Below, in pieces: positions 34,398-43,630 of a stretch of DNA of 64,000 nt. Under the pieces are notes generated by a model. The model was not told the origin of the DNA. It searched no databases and worked only from the letters and a program-made list of their open reading frames with translations. The translations under genes were made by a program, and so were the position numbers. The stretch lies in NCBI RefSeq assembly GCF_040958095.1, contig NC_091193.1:26993760-27057759 (forward strand). The letters are read 5' to 3'. The DNA is from Procambarus clarkii (Eukaryota; Arthropoda; Malacostraca; Decapoda; Cambaridae). Every line of letters starts with the position of its first letter. The stretch's first letter is position 1.

Positions 34398-37284
34398 CAG
34401 AGCTCTGGCTCTTTGGTCCCGCCTCTCAACCGTCAATCAACTGGTGTACAGATTCCTGAGCCTACTGGGCTCTATCATATCTACACTTGAAACTGTGTAT
34501 GGAGTCAGCCTCCACCACATCACTTCCTAATGCATTCCATTTGTCAACCACTCTGACACTGAAAAAAGTTCTTTCTAATATCTCTGTGGCTCATTTGGGC
34601 ACTCAGTTTCCACCTGTGTCCCCTTGTGCTTGTGCCCCTTGTGTTAAATAACCTGTCTTTATCTACCTTATCAATTCCTTTGAGAATCTTGAATGTGGTA
34701 ATGATGTCTCCCCTAACTCTTCTGTGTTCCAGCGACGTGAGGTTTAATTCCCGTAGTCTCTCATCGTAGCTCATACCTCTCAGCTCGGGTACTAGTCTGG
34801 TGGCAAACCTTTGAACCTTTTCCAGTTTAGTCTTATCCTTGACTAGATATGGACTCCATACTGAGGCTATATAATCCAGGATCGGCCTGACATATGTGGT
34901 ATACAAAGTTCTGAATGATTCCTTACCCAAGTTTCTGAATGCCGTTCTTATGTTAGCCAACCTGCCATATGCCGCTGATGTTATCCTCTTGATATGGGCT
35001 TCAGGGGACAGGTCTGGAGTGATATCAACCCCCAGGTCTTTCTCTCTTTCAGACTCTTGAAGAATTTCATCTCCCAAATGATACCTTGTATCTGACCTCC
35101 TGCTTCCTACACCTATCTTCATTACATTACATTTACTTGGGTTAAACTTGGATCAACCATTTGTTCGACCATTCCTTCAGTTTGTCTAGGTCTTCTTGAA
35201 GCCTCAAGCAGTCCTCCTCTACCTTAATTCTTCTCATAATTTTGGCATCGTCAGCAAACATTGAGAGAAATGAATCTGTAACCTCCGGGAGATCATTTAC
35301 GTATATCAGAAACAGGATAAGACCGAGTACAAAGCCCTGTGGGACTCCACTGGTGACTTCACGCCAGACTGAGGTCTCACCCCACACTTTAACTCTCTGC
35401 TTCCTATTGATTAGGTACTCCCTTATCCACTGGAGTGCCCTACCAGTTACTCCTGCCTGTCTCTCCAGCTTATGTACCAGCTTCTTGTGGGGAACCGTGC
35501 CAAAGGCTTTCCGACAATCCACGAAAATGCAATCCGCCCAGCCTTCTCTTTCTTGCTTAATCTTTGTCACCTGGTCATAGAATTCTATCAAGCCTGTAAG
35601 GCAAGATTTACCCTCCCTGAACCCATGTTGATGGGTTGTCACGAAGTCTCTTCTCTCCAGATGCGTTACTAGGTTTCTTCTCACGATCATCTCCATCACC
35701 TTGCATGGTATACAAGTCAAGGACACTGGCCTGTAGTTCAGTGCCTCTTGCCTGTCGCCCTTTTTGTATATTGGGACCACATTCGCCGTCTTCCATATTT
35801 CTGGTAGGTCTCCCGTCTCCAGTGACCTATGTGATAGTGATAGTGACTCCCGTCTCCAGTGATACACTATGGAGAGTGGCTAGCAAAGTGCCTCTGCACT
35901 CTTTCTGTACCCATGGTCTGATCCCGTCTGGACCAACAGCCTTTCTCACATCCAGATCCAACAGGTGTCTCTTGACCTCATCTCTCGAAATTTCGAACCC
36001 TTCCAAGGTTGCCTATTTACCGCCACCGCTCCTAGCACAGTGACCTCACCTTGTTTTATTGTGAAGACCTCCTGGAACCTCTTGTTGAGTTCTTCACACA
36101 CACCTCTGTCATTCTCTGTATACCTGTCCTCGCCTGTTCTAAGTTTCATTACCTGTTCTTTCACTGTTGTTTTCCTCCTGATGTGACTCTGGAGTAGCTT
36201 TGGTTCGATCTTGACTTTGTTTGCTATATCTTTTTCATAATCTTTCTCTGCTTCTCTTCTCACCCCTAACATACTCATTACTGGTTCTCGGATATCTCTC
36301 TCTGCTTTCTGGTGTTCTGTTATTCCAGAAGTTCCTCCACGCCTTTTTGTTCAGTTCCTTTGCTTCCATACATGCCCTATTATACCATGGATTCTTCTTT
36401 TGCTTCAATGATTTTTCCTTTTGGGCCGGGATAACCTTGTTTACTGCCTCCTGATACTTTTGGGTGACATAGTCCATCATATCTTGTACAGACTTAGCTC
36501 TGAGGTCTGTGTCCCAAGGTATTTCCCTCAGGAAGCTTCTCATCTCCTCATAATTCCCCTTCGGTATGCCAGCCTTTTGTTTCCTAGTTCTTTTTTTGGG
36601 GAGATAATTCCTAGCTCAACCAGGTACTCAAAGATCAATACACTGTGATCATTCATCCCCAAGGGTGCTTTCATCTTAACTTCCCTTATATCCCACTCAT
36701 TTAGGGTAAATATCAGATCGAACATGGCTGGTTCATCTTCTCCTCTCATTCTTCTCGGTCACTTGATGTGCTGGCTTAGAAAGCTTTTTGTTGCCACGTC
36801 CAGCAGCTTAGCTCTCCACGTATCTGGTCCTCCATGTGGGTCTCTGTTCTCCCAATCTATCTTCCAGTGGTTGAAGTCTCCCATGATTAGTAGTCCAGAT
36901 CCATTCCTGCTAGCAACAGAAGCTGCTCTTTCTATTATGTTAATGGTGGCCATGTTGTTTCTATCATATTCCTGTCTGGGTCTTCTGTCATTTGGTGGTG
37001 GATTATATATGACTACGACTATAATTTTTTTCCCTCCATTTGTTACAGTACCTGCTATGTAGTCACTGAAACCTTCACAGCCCTGAATATCCATCTCCTC
37101 AAAATCCCAGCCTTTTCTTACCAGCAGAGCTACATCACCATACCTCCTTTTCCTTATCTCTTTTTCCTCACAACATAATAGTCCTGTGGAAACACTTCAT
37201 TTGTTATGTTTCTCGTCAGTTTCGTTTCTGTGAGTGCTATTATGTCTGGGTTTTCTTTTAGCACCCATTCTCCTGACCTCATGT
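34398..37284 (-). mobile_element. CR1-like LINE, copy B (minus): endonuclease and RT remnants
   Basis: The 3' UTR shares GAGCTCTGGCTCTTTGGTCC with copy A. It extends further 5' than copy A, into the apurinic-type endonuclease, and stops just before EN start at about 37284. It is diverged from copy A but clearly the same family. Confidence 0.88.
34544..37284 (-). pseudogene. CR1-like LINE ORF2: APE endonuclease, linker and RT, multiply frameshifted
   Basis: From the 5' end: MRSGEWVLKENPDIIALTET carries the EN catalytic Glu (about 37280-37220). Then VVIYNPPP, LLIMGDFNHWKIDWENRD (catalytic Asp/Asn) and NDHSVLIFEY with the EN His follow in separate frames. The linker reads KKNPWYNRACMEAKELNKKA. 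RT has GDRQEALNYRPVSLTCIPCK, THQHGFREGKSCLTGLIEFY, SGVPQGFVLGLILFLIYVND and FADD. A frameshift at about 35130 separates the post-palm part (YVRPILDYIASVWSP, then LEHRRVRGDIITTFKILKG). At least five frame breaks make it inactive. Where copy A has two nonsense codons, copy B keeps sense codons, so the copies decayed independently. Confidence 0.88.
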
Positions 37285-37431
37285 GTGGGCATACACGTGT
37301 AGGTATACATGTGTGGGTGTTATTGTGAACCCTCCCACCCTCCAGGTAGCCTAATGAGGGAGGTCTGCCTTGTGAGAGTTATTCCACATGCCTGACTAGA
37401 TTTAGGATTCAGGGGAAAGAATTAAACTGAC

Positions 37432-37640
37432 AACCAGACCATCACCAGAGAAATCTTAACAAATAACACAGAAATTATCGACAGATACAATGATAACAGG
37501 AGACTCAACATCAGCGAGACCCTACACGTCAAAAAGTCAACACCAGCAATCAACAGCCAATTAACACATAATTACATTCTACCCACTTCAAGAGCCCTAA
37601 CCAACACAGAAGCAAGAAGAGAAAACATGCAATGTACCCA
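37432..37640 (+). pseudogene. PLE-A copy 5: diverged C-terminal fragment
   Basis: It begins within the NQTITREI region and covers NNTEIIDRYNDNRRLNISET, LHVKKSTPAINSQL and the terminal YILPTSRAL region. Only the last 65 or so residues remain. It is the most diverged PLE-A copy here, with the catalytic Glu kept in SETLHVKK. Confidence 0.8.
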
Positions 37641-37994
37641 TTGATTCGTGTTTTGAATTTTCTTTATCCATTCATTTGTGTTACCTCACCCAAAACATTT
37701 GTGTCCTATCACCTCACCCAAAACATTTGTGTCCTATCACCTCACCCAAAAACAAATATAAGCATGAAACAGAGTGTAAAAATGTCTTTGAAAATGTAAG
37801 AAGTGTCTTGTGAAACGCTTCTAGGCATCAGACCATAAATAAAGTGTGAAAATGAACTTTGGAGAGTTAATTTTTCAACTACCCTCGACAGTGAAGAAAA
37901 AATATAAAAAATATTGAAAAGATTCGTGTTACAATGATTAACCTTACCCTTTCGGTCATATTATGCAACATATGTTTACAAAAAAAGACTGCTA

Positions 37995-37999
<5 letters not shown>
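37641..37999 (+). mobile_element. PLE-A copy 5 pLTR, ending in (TA)n
   Basis: Contains a tandem duplicate of CCAAAACATTTGTGTCCTAT and the small frame start ATGAACTTTGGAGAGTTAAT at 37852, which is then frameshifted. It ends GACTGCTACCAA before TA. Confidence 0.8.

Positions 38000-38084
<85 letters not shown>
38000..38084. repeat. (TA)n between PLE-A (+) and a SINE (-)
   Basis: About 85 bp of TA shared by the two converging 3' ends. Confidence 0.97.
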
Positions 38085-38085
<1 letters not shown>

Positions 38086-38182
38086 CTGAAAACTCACACC
38101 CCAGAAGTGACTCGAACCCATACTGCCAGGAGCAATGCAAATGGTGTACAGGGCACCTCATCCACTCGACCATCATGACCGG
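38085..38182 (-). mobile_element. tRNA-derived SINE with a TA tail
   Basis: The minus strand starts GGTCATGATGGTCGAGTGGA (box A-like TGGTCGAGTGGATGAGG), has a long variable region and GGGTTCGAGTCAC (box B), then GTGTGAGTTTTCAGTT and (AT)n. The box A form and long variable arm recall class II tRNA (Ser/Leu), but there is no complete acceptor stem. It is an RNA polymerase III-type promoter relic by inference. Confidence 0.7.
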
Positions 38183-38304
38183 AAAAAAGCTGATGATAGC
38201 CGAGGCTATCTTCCCATCAGCCTGCCGGCACTCTGATGGTAATCTTGGGCATAGTATTTTATCAAATCACCTCATTTGATGATTTCTGTGTTGTCTGTGT
38301 GCCC
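38183..38304. other. No gene recognised
   Basis: Short spacer between the SINE 5' end and the next PLE-A fragment. No homology noted. Confidence 0.35.
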
Positions 38305-38613
38305 CAAAGAACTCAGTATATAGGCAAGACAACAACATCTCTTTCCAGGCGATTAACAATGCATAAGCAACAGGGCTCCATAAAGGAACATATAATCTCT
38401 TCCCACAACCAGACCATCACCAGAGAAGTCTTAACAGACAACACAGAAATCATCGATAGATACAGCGATAGCCGGCGGCTTGACATCTGCGATGCACTAC
38501 ACATCAAAAAGTCAACACCAGCAATCAACAGCCAATTAATGCACAACTATATTCTACCCACTTCAAGACTCCGTACCAATATAGAAGCATCAAGAGGAAG
38601 TATAGGTCAATAG
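38305..38613 (+). pseudogene. PLE-A copy 6: GIY-YIG C-terminal fragment
   Basis: An uninterrupted frame from QYIGKTTTSLSRRLTMHKQQ through SSHNQTITREVL to the stop at 38611-38613. Catalytic-type Arg, HKQQG and Glu in DALHIKK are present. The VVYAF half of the motif and the RT are missing because of 5' truncation. The ORF start at 38236 lies in unrelated flank, so it is a fragment and not a gene. Confidence 0.88.
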
Positions 38614-39052
38614 GCCCTTTGCAGTTACTTCCATTCTTCCCTTTCACTTATCCAATTTATATCCCTTGAACCTTGTTCTGTCTTGCGTTGGTCAAAAGTT
38701 TGTTCACCTCATCCAAAACTGTTTCAACATATCACCTCACCCAAATGCGAGTATATAAGACAAGATGTTTAGCGTTAGAATTAGTAAAACTCTGTTAAAT
38801 GTCTTCAGGTTACAAGTTGTGTGTGTGTACACTAAAGTCTTTAAAAATGTAATAAGTTATTACGAAACGCGTTCTAGCGTCGCGTCAGACTAGAAATAAA
38901 AATGAATTTTGGAGAATTGATTTTTCAATTACCATCGACAGTAAAAAGAAACATAAGAAATATTAAGAAAATTCGTGTTAGAATTATTAATCTAACTTTT
39001 TCGGTCATATTTAACAACATATGTTTACAAGAAAGACTGCTACCAAAATATA

Positions 39053-39054
<2 letters not shown>
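38614..39054 (+). mobile_element. PLE-A copy 6 pLTR with preserved small ORF
   Basis: Closest in sequence to copy 1 (5298-5731). The frame from 38902 reads [20 protein letters not shown] and reaches [12 protein letters not shown] before (TA)n, without a stop. Confidence 0.85.

Positions 39055-39129
<75 letters not shown>
39055..39129. repeat. (TA)n between PLE-A (+) and a SINE (-)
   Basis: About 75 bp of TA at a second convergent PLE/SINE junction. Confidence 0.97.
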
Positions 39130-39133
<4 letters not shown>

Positions 39134-39350
39134 AGTTGTTACATTCTTGTACAGCCACTAACACCCATAGCGTTTTGGGCAGGTCATAATTAATCCTAAT
39201 TTTTCCCCGGAATACGACCCGCCAAATTGTTTAACAACCAGGTACCCATTCACTGCTGGGTGAGCAGAGGCTACAGTTAAGGATTGGCGCCTAGTAAATC
39301 CTTCCCGGCCAGGATACGAACCATGGTAACAGCGACCAACACCCTCGGGA
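39130..39350 (-). mobile_element. tRNA-derived SINE sharing its tail with an L2-like LINE
   Basis: On the minus strand: a tRNA-like head with GGTTCGTATCCTGGCCGGGA (box B-like), a body with GGTACCTGGTTGTTAAACAA and GGCGGGTCGTATTCCGGGGA, and a tail with GACCTGCCC and TACAAGAATGTAA. The tail aligns over about 50 bp to the 3' UTR of the LINE at 19112-20214 (about 20093-20143) at roughly 84% by eye. The element ends in (AT)n. SINEs commonly borrow the 3' end of their partner LINE. Confidence 0.75.
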
Positions 39351-39840
39351 TTTAGAAGATTTAGAAGCCTTCTAAATCCATGCTGCCCATATTTGGCAAA
39401 GTTTATCCTTTGTAAGTGTTCAATTACTCTTAATCTGTTTACTTTTGTCATCACTTTAAATGAAATACCTGTCATTATAACTGGTATGTAATTTAGTGCC
39501 TCCTGTTTGGCCCCTTTAGCTGTAATATTGAGACTATGTTAGCTTTTCCCAACATTTTGGGAGATTTCTACTTAAGTGTTTTATTGAAAACTTTAGTTAG
39601 TGATAAAATGTCTCTGCAGCCTCCTTCAATAGCCTTAGTCATATTATGTCTGGTGATGTTGATTTTGTTGCATCTAATTCCTCCAGGTGCTGCTTAAGTA
39701 ACTATCATGTCACCCATTGTTTCCTGTGGCGTCTTGCCTCTTAACTCTGGTCTCCATCCTTGTTCTTAAGCAAACAATTCCTGGAGTTTTTTGTTGAGTT
39801 CATCACGTGTGACGAATTGTCACGTTTTCTGTGAGAATGT
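39351..39840 (-). pseudogene. Degraded CR1-like LINE fragment (RT finger and linker)
   Basis: On the minus strand traces of the RT start appear: VIEHLQRINFAKYGQHGFRR near 39440-39360, preceded by GKANIVSIL-like and TGGTKLHTS-like sequence in shifting frames. This matches the order AN-VPI-KKG, EALNYRPVSLT, QHGFR in the better CR1-like copies. Many stops and shifts. The SINE at 39130 lies at its downstream edge. Confidence 0.6.
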
Positions 39841-40261
39841 CACCTTGCCTCTTCAAGCTGATCCCGAAGGACTCTATTGTTTACCCCCCCACCCCCCACC
39901 CCCCCGTCATATGGCTACAGAACAGCTCGGGTAGGTTCTTAACTATTGCAGCAATGTCGTTTTCCAACTATTTCTCAGTTTTCCTCCTGACTCACGCGTA
40001 TTTATTTCAGACTCTGTAGTGTATCTCTAGCGGCCTCTGCTCTTGGTTCATTGTACTCTTCTCCTGCTTATCCAGATCTCTGCCCCTTGCTTCCCTGCAC
40101 CTCGTACAGATGTTGACCGTCCTGCTTGTGAGGCACCAACACCTCACACGCATCTATACATTTCCCGCAAATTAATTCCGTCATCACATGTGTTGCTTTA
40201 GCTTCCAGTTCTCTCCCCCGTTAGCGGGCACTCACTCTCTCACCGCAACCCATCCTCCGAA
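39841..40261. other. No gene recognised
   Basis: Contains a C-run near 39885-39906. Some of it may be further decayed LINE linker, but no motif is convincing. Confidence 0.35.
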
Positions 40262-40535
40262 TTGACAGTACGATTTAATACTAAGTGTAATAAGTACACT
40301 TTCTTACTGTCATAAACAGTGCATAATAGTACTTATGGGGCTGTTACATTTACCAAACTCCCTCCGACAATTTAATTCTCCTCGTTTTCTGTTAAGACTA
40401 TTCAGTTTTCAGGTAAACTCAAATATTCACAATATATTTGACATTACGATTTAATACTAAGTGAAAATAAGTACAATTCCTAACTGCTATGAATAGTACA
40501 TAATTGCACTTATTTGTCTTCTTACATTTACCACC
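40262..40535 (+). repeat. Imperfect direct duplication, offset about 177 bp
   Basis: TTGACAGTACGATTTAATAC at about 40262 and TTGACATTACGATTTAATAC at about 40438 open two related segments of about 90 bp, both ending TTACATTTACCA. The intervening sequence is not repeated. The right copy ends 27 bp before the candidate exon at 40562. Confidence 0.8.
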
Positions 40536-40561
40536 CCATTTTTGGAGGACGGGCTGCTCAC

Positions 40562-40607
40562 CTTGATGTAGAGCTCTATCACTGATCTCTTCTTCCTCAA
40601 CGCTTTT
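40562..40607 (-). CDS. Candidate 46-nt exon of the ZC2HC1-like gene
   Basis: Minus strand: a pyrimidine-rich tract ending ACCACCCAAG, the exon encoding KSVEEEEISDRALHQ plus one base G, then GTGAGCAGCC, a good donor. It starts on a codon boundary and ends with one base, which pairs with the AG that opens the 12182-12303 exon to give Glu. The joined reading is KSVEEEEISDRALHQ-EFPEEEQ, an acidic stretch before the zinc finger. The adjoining minisatellite (40611-41560) supplies the polypyrimidine tract on this strand. A second frame (KALRKKRSVIELYIK) is also open, but out of phase with the zinc finger. Supported by splice signals and phase only, with no family match. Confidence 0.5.
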
Positions 40608-40610
40608 CTT

Positions 40611-41560
40611 GGGTGGTAGGAGGGAGGGTGTTGGTGGTGGGAGGGTGGTGGTGGGAGGGTGGTGGTGGTGGGAGGGTGGTGGTGGTTGGGTGGTGGTGGG
40701 AGGGTGGTGGTGGTTGAGTGGTGGGAGGGTGGTGGTGGTTGGGTGGTGGTGGGAGGGTGGTGGTGGTGGGAGGGTGGTGGTGGGAGGGTGTTGGTGGTGG
40801 GAGGGTGTTGGTGGTGGGAGGGTGGTGGTGGGAGGGTGGTGGTGGTGGGAGGGTGGTGGTGGTTGGGTGGTGGTGGGAGGGTGGTGGTGGTTGAGTGGTG
40901 GGAGGGTGGTGGTGGTTGGGTGGTGGGAGGGTGGTGGTGGTTGGGTGGTGGGAGGGTGTTGGTGGTTGGGTGGTGGTGGTGGGAGGGTGGTGGTGGTTGG
41001 GTGGTGGTGGGAGGGTGGTGGTGGTGGGAGGGTGGTGGTGGGAGGGTGTTGGTGGTGGGAGGGTGTTGGTGGTGGGAGGGTGGTGGTGGGAGGGTGGTGG
41101 TGGTGGGAGGGTGGTGGTGGTTGGGTGGTGGTGGGAGGGTGGTGGTGGTTGAGTGGTGGGAGGGTGGTGGTGGTGGGAGGGTGGTGGTGGGAGGGTGGTG
41201 GTGGTGGGAGGGTGGTGGTGGTTGGGTGGTGGTGGGAGGGTGGTGGTGGTTGAGTGGTGGGAGGGTGGTGGTGGTTGGGTGGTGGGAGGGTGGTGGTGGT
41301 TGGGTGGTGGGAGGGTGGTGGTGGTTGGGTGGTGGGAGGGTGTTGGTGGTTGGGTGGTGGGAGGGTGGTGGTGGTTGGGTGGTGGGAGGGTGGTAGTGGG
41401 AGGGTGGTGGTGGTGGGAGAATGGTGGGAGGATGGTGGGTGGTGGTGGGAGGGTGGTGGTGGTGGTGGGAGGGTGGTGGTGGTGGTGGTGGGAGAATGGT
41501 GGGAGGATGGTGGGTGGTGGTGGGAGGGTGGTGGTGGTGGTGGGAGGGTGGTGGGTGGGT
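40611..41560 (+). repeat. G-rich minisatellite (GGGAGGGTGGTGGTGG theme)
   Basis: Variable units of GGGAGGGTGGTGG, with TTGG and TTGAG insertions and a longer higher-order pattern (40650-40910 resembles 41000-41250). Four GGG runs within about 22 bases occur repeatedly, so the plus strand can form G-quadruplexes. The long Pro/His/Thr-rich and Gly/Val/Trp-rich ORFs are artefacts. Confidence 0.95.
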
Positions 41561-41839
41561 GGCGTTGGGTTGAGTAAGACCTGACCTGAGACGTCCGTCT
41601 TGATCACATTCACCAACCAACCCAAGTGCCACTGTCCACCAGACAACCATAATATTCCCAAACATAGGTGAGGGGTGGAGGTCAGGTTAGGGTGTGGGGG
41701 GAGGGGAGCAGGGCAGGGTGTGGGGGGGGGGGGGAGCAGGACAGGGTGTGTGGGGGGAGGGTGTAAGGGTGTACATGCCCCACCACGGTGACTCACCCAC
41801 CTGAGGCACACTGGAGCCGGGCACTCTCCCGTCCTGTGC
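41561..41839. other. Spacer between minisatellites, weak exon-like signals only
   Basis: Contains two G-runs (about 41695 and 41722). On the minus strand MFGNIMVVWWTVALGLVGEC is open (about 41665-41600) after a pyrimidine-rich tract, but I find no acceptor that keeps phase with the 40562-40607 exon. Confidence 0.3.
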
Positions 41840-42382
41840 CAGCCTGCACCACACTACTGTCCAGCCTGCACCACACTACTGTCCCAGCCTGCACCACACT
41901 ACTGTCCCAGCCTGCACCACACTACTGTCCCAGCCTGCACCACACTACTGTCCCAGCCTACACCACACTACTGCCCCAGCCTGCACCACACTACTGTCCC
42001 AGCCTGCACCATACTACTGTCCCAGCCTGCACCACACTACTGCCCCAGCCTGCACCACACTACTGTCCCAGCCTGCACCACACTACTGCCCCAGCCTGCG
42101 CCATACTACTGCCCCAGCCTGCGCCACACTACTGCCCCAGCCTGCGCCACACTACTGCCCCAGCCTGTGCCACACTACTGTCCCAGCCTGCACCACACTA
42201 CTGCCCCAGCCTGTGCCACACTACTGCCCCAGCCTGCACCACACTACTGCCCCAGCCTGCGCCACACTACTGTCCCAGCCTGCACCACACTACTGCCCCA
42301 GCCTGCGCCACACTACTGTCCCAGCCTGCACCACACTACTGCCCCAGCCTGCGCCACACTACTGTCCCAGCCTGCGCCACAC
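41840..42382 (+). repeat. 23-bp minisatellite, left part
   Basis: Units of CAGCCTGCACCACACTACTG plus TCC or CCC. Continues at 43631 beyond the solo LTR. Confidence 0.96.
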
Positions 42383-43630
42383 TGTAACACTGTAAAAAGT
42401 GTTTGGTTTAGTTGTATTTAATACATACATAGAGTACATGAGTCACAGACAGGGATTTGAGAAGGCGCCAAGTTGTCGGCCGGAGTTTCACACCTCTAAG
42501 AGTTAATGACCACCAAGTGACCTGAGGTCAGATCATGCGAATTTCACCTTACTTCTACTAATCTTATAATTGGAGCCTGGTAGCCTTCAACATGCCGACG
42601 TTTAAGAAGTGGCTTGGTAGAGTGCCTGTGGCTATCTACTTGTGGGCGGAGTTAGTTACTAGGTTCCCCAATATATACCCTGAGAGCGATCGATTCGAGA
42701 GCATTAACAGAGGAGCCAGCAAAGCAGAGAAGACGGCCTAGCAGGGAGGCTGTCGGCCAGCAGGGCGGGACAGTCTCGGTCCACTACAGACCCCCCCCCC
42801 TCTCAATCCAGCTATAGGCAGACCCTTGGAGAGTTGAACATTAAGGTGACTTGGTCGTGTTTTACAAGAGTTGTGTGATGATCAGGGGCAAGTCAGTTGT
42901 AGTGTTCTCAGATTCTTGGAGGATGACTCACTTTACATATATATATCTTGAACATTGCTTAATTAATTAAATTATGATACTTAGTATGTGAAATATAATT
43001 GAAATAATTCGTTGAATTGGCTTTCACTGTGTTCCCTAGAGTTTTGAGTTGAGGTGAGAAAGCCTCTGTGATTACTGGTTTCATGATTTAATGAATACAT
43101 GATAAAGATGGGACATACTAATAATGACCTTGATAACATCTTTTGAGAATATTGTAATACAGACAAGTTCCATTCCTTGTCTTGTATTTAATGATCATGA
43201 ATGGATGGTGGCAGCATTTCGTCTTCTACTATCTACTCTTCTACTTCTACTATCTACTCTTCTACTTCTACTTATCTACACCTCTTCCTCCACCCCTCTC
43301 TAAACTCTCACTTTCAACTAATGACCTTCCTCGCCCCTCCCACCTCCCTACCTCTCACCCCAAACCCTCACTAATTACTTCACTATTCATTTCTTTCCTT
43401 TCGTTTTCTCTTATACGTTTGTGGCAGTGAAATGTATTCTAGAGTTCTCTCTGGAGTTTCGGGTAACTGATCGAGTTACGGCGCCTTGTAGTCGTGGCAC
43501 CTAGGTAGTCAAATACCTAGGTTACAAGGTGTTGAACGAGAGAGGTTGCCGAAGGAATTCTGGGAGTGCTCTAGAATAGTTGGCTAACTGGGGACGGGAT
43601 AACGGACTAGAGAGAGCCGTTTCCCTTACA
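42383..43630 (+). mobile_element. Solo LTR (1248 bp) inserted in the 23-bp minisatellite
   Basis: It begins TGTAACACTGTAAAAAGTG and ends CGTTTCCCTTACA, so TGTAA faces TTACA with TG...CA ends. ACAC lies on both sides (42379-42382, 43631-43634), a 4-bp candidate duplication. TATA-like ATATATA occurs at about 42671. No gag-pol is present. The 82-residue ORF at 43182-43430 is not supported. The third solo LTR in this window to sit inside a tandem repeat. Confidence 0.75.

Noticed and set aside
41600..41665. Possible exon MFGNIMVVWWTVALGLVGEC (minus)
   Set aside because: No usable acceptor before it, and no choice of nearby sites keeps phase with the 40562-40607 exon in the zinc-finger frame.
40487..41811. 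392- and 404-residue His/Pro/Thr-rich minus ORFs and Gly/Val/Trp-rich plus ORFs
   Set aside because: Composition of the G-rich minisatellite. Open on both strands and in several frames. Only the 46-nt stretch at 40562-40607 has splice and phase support.
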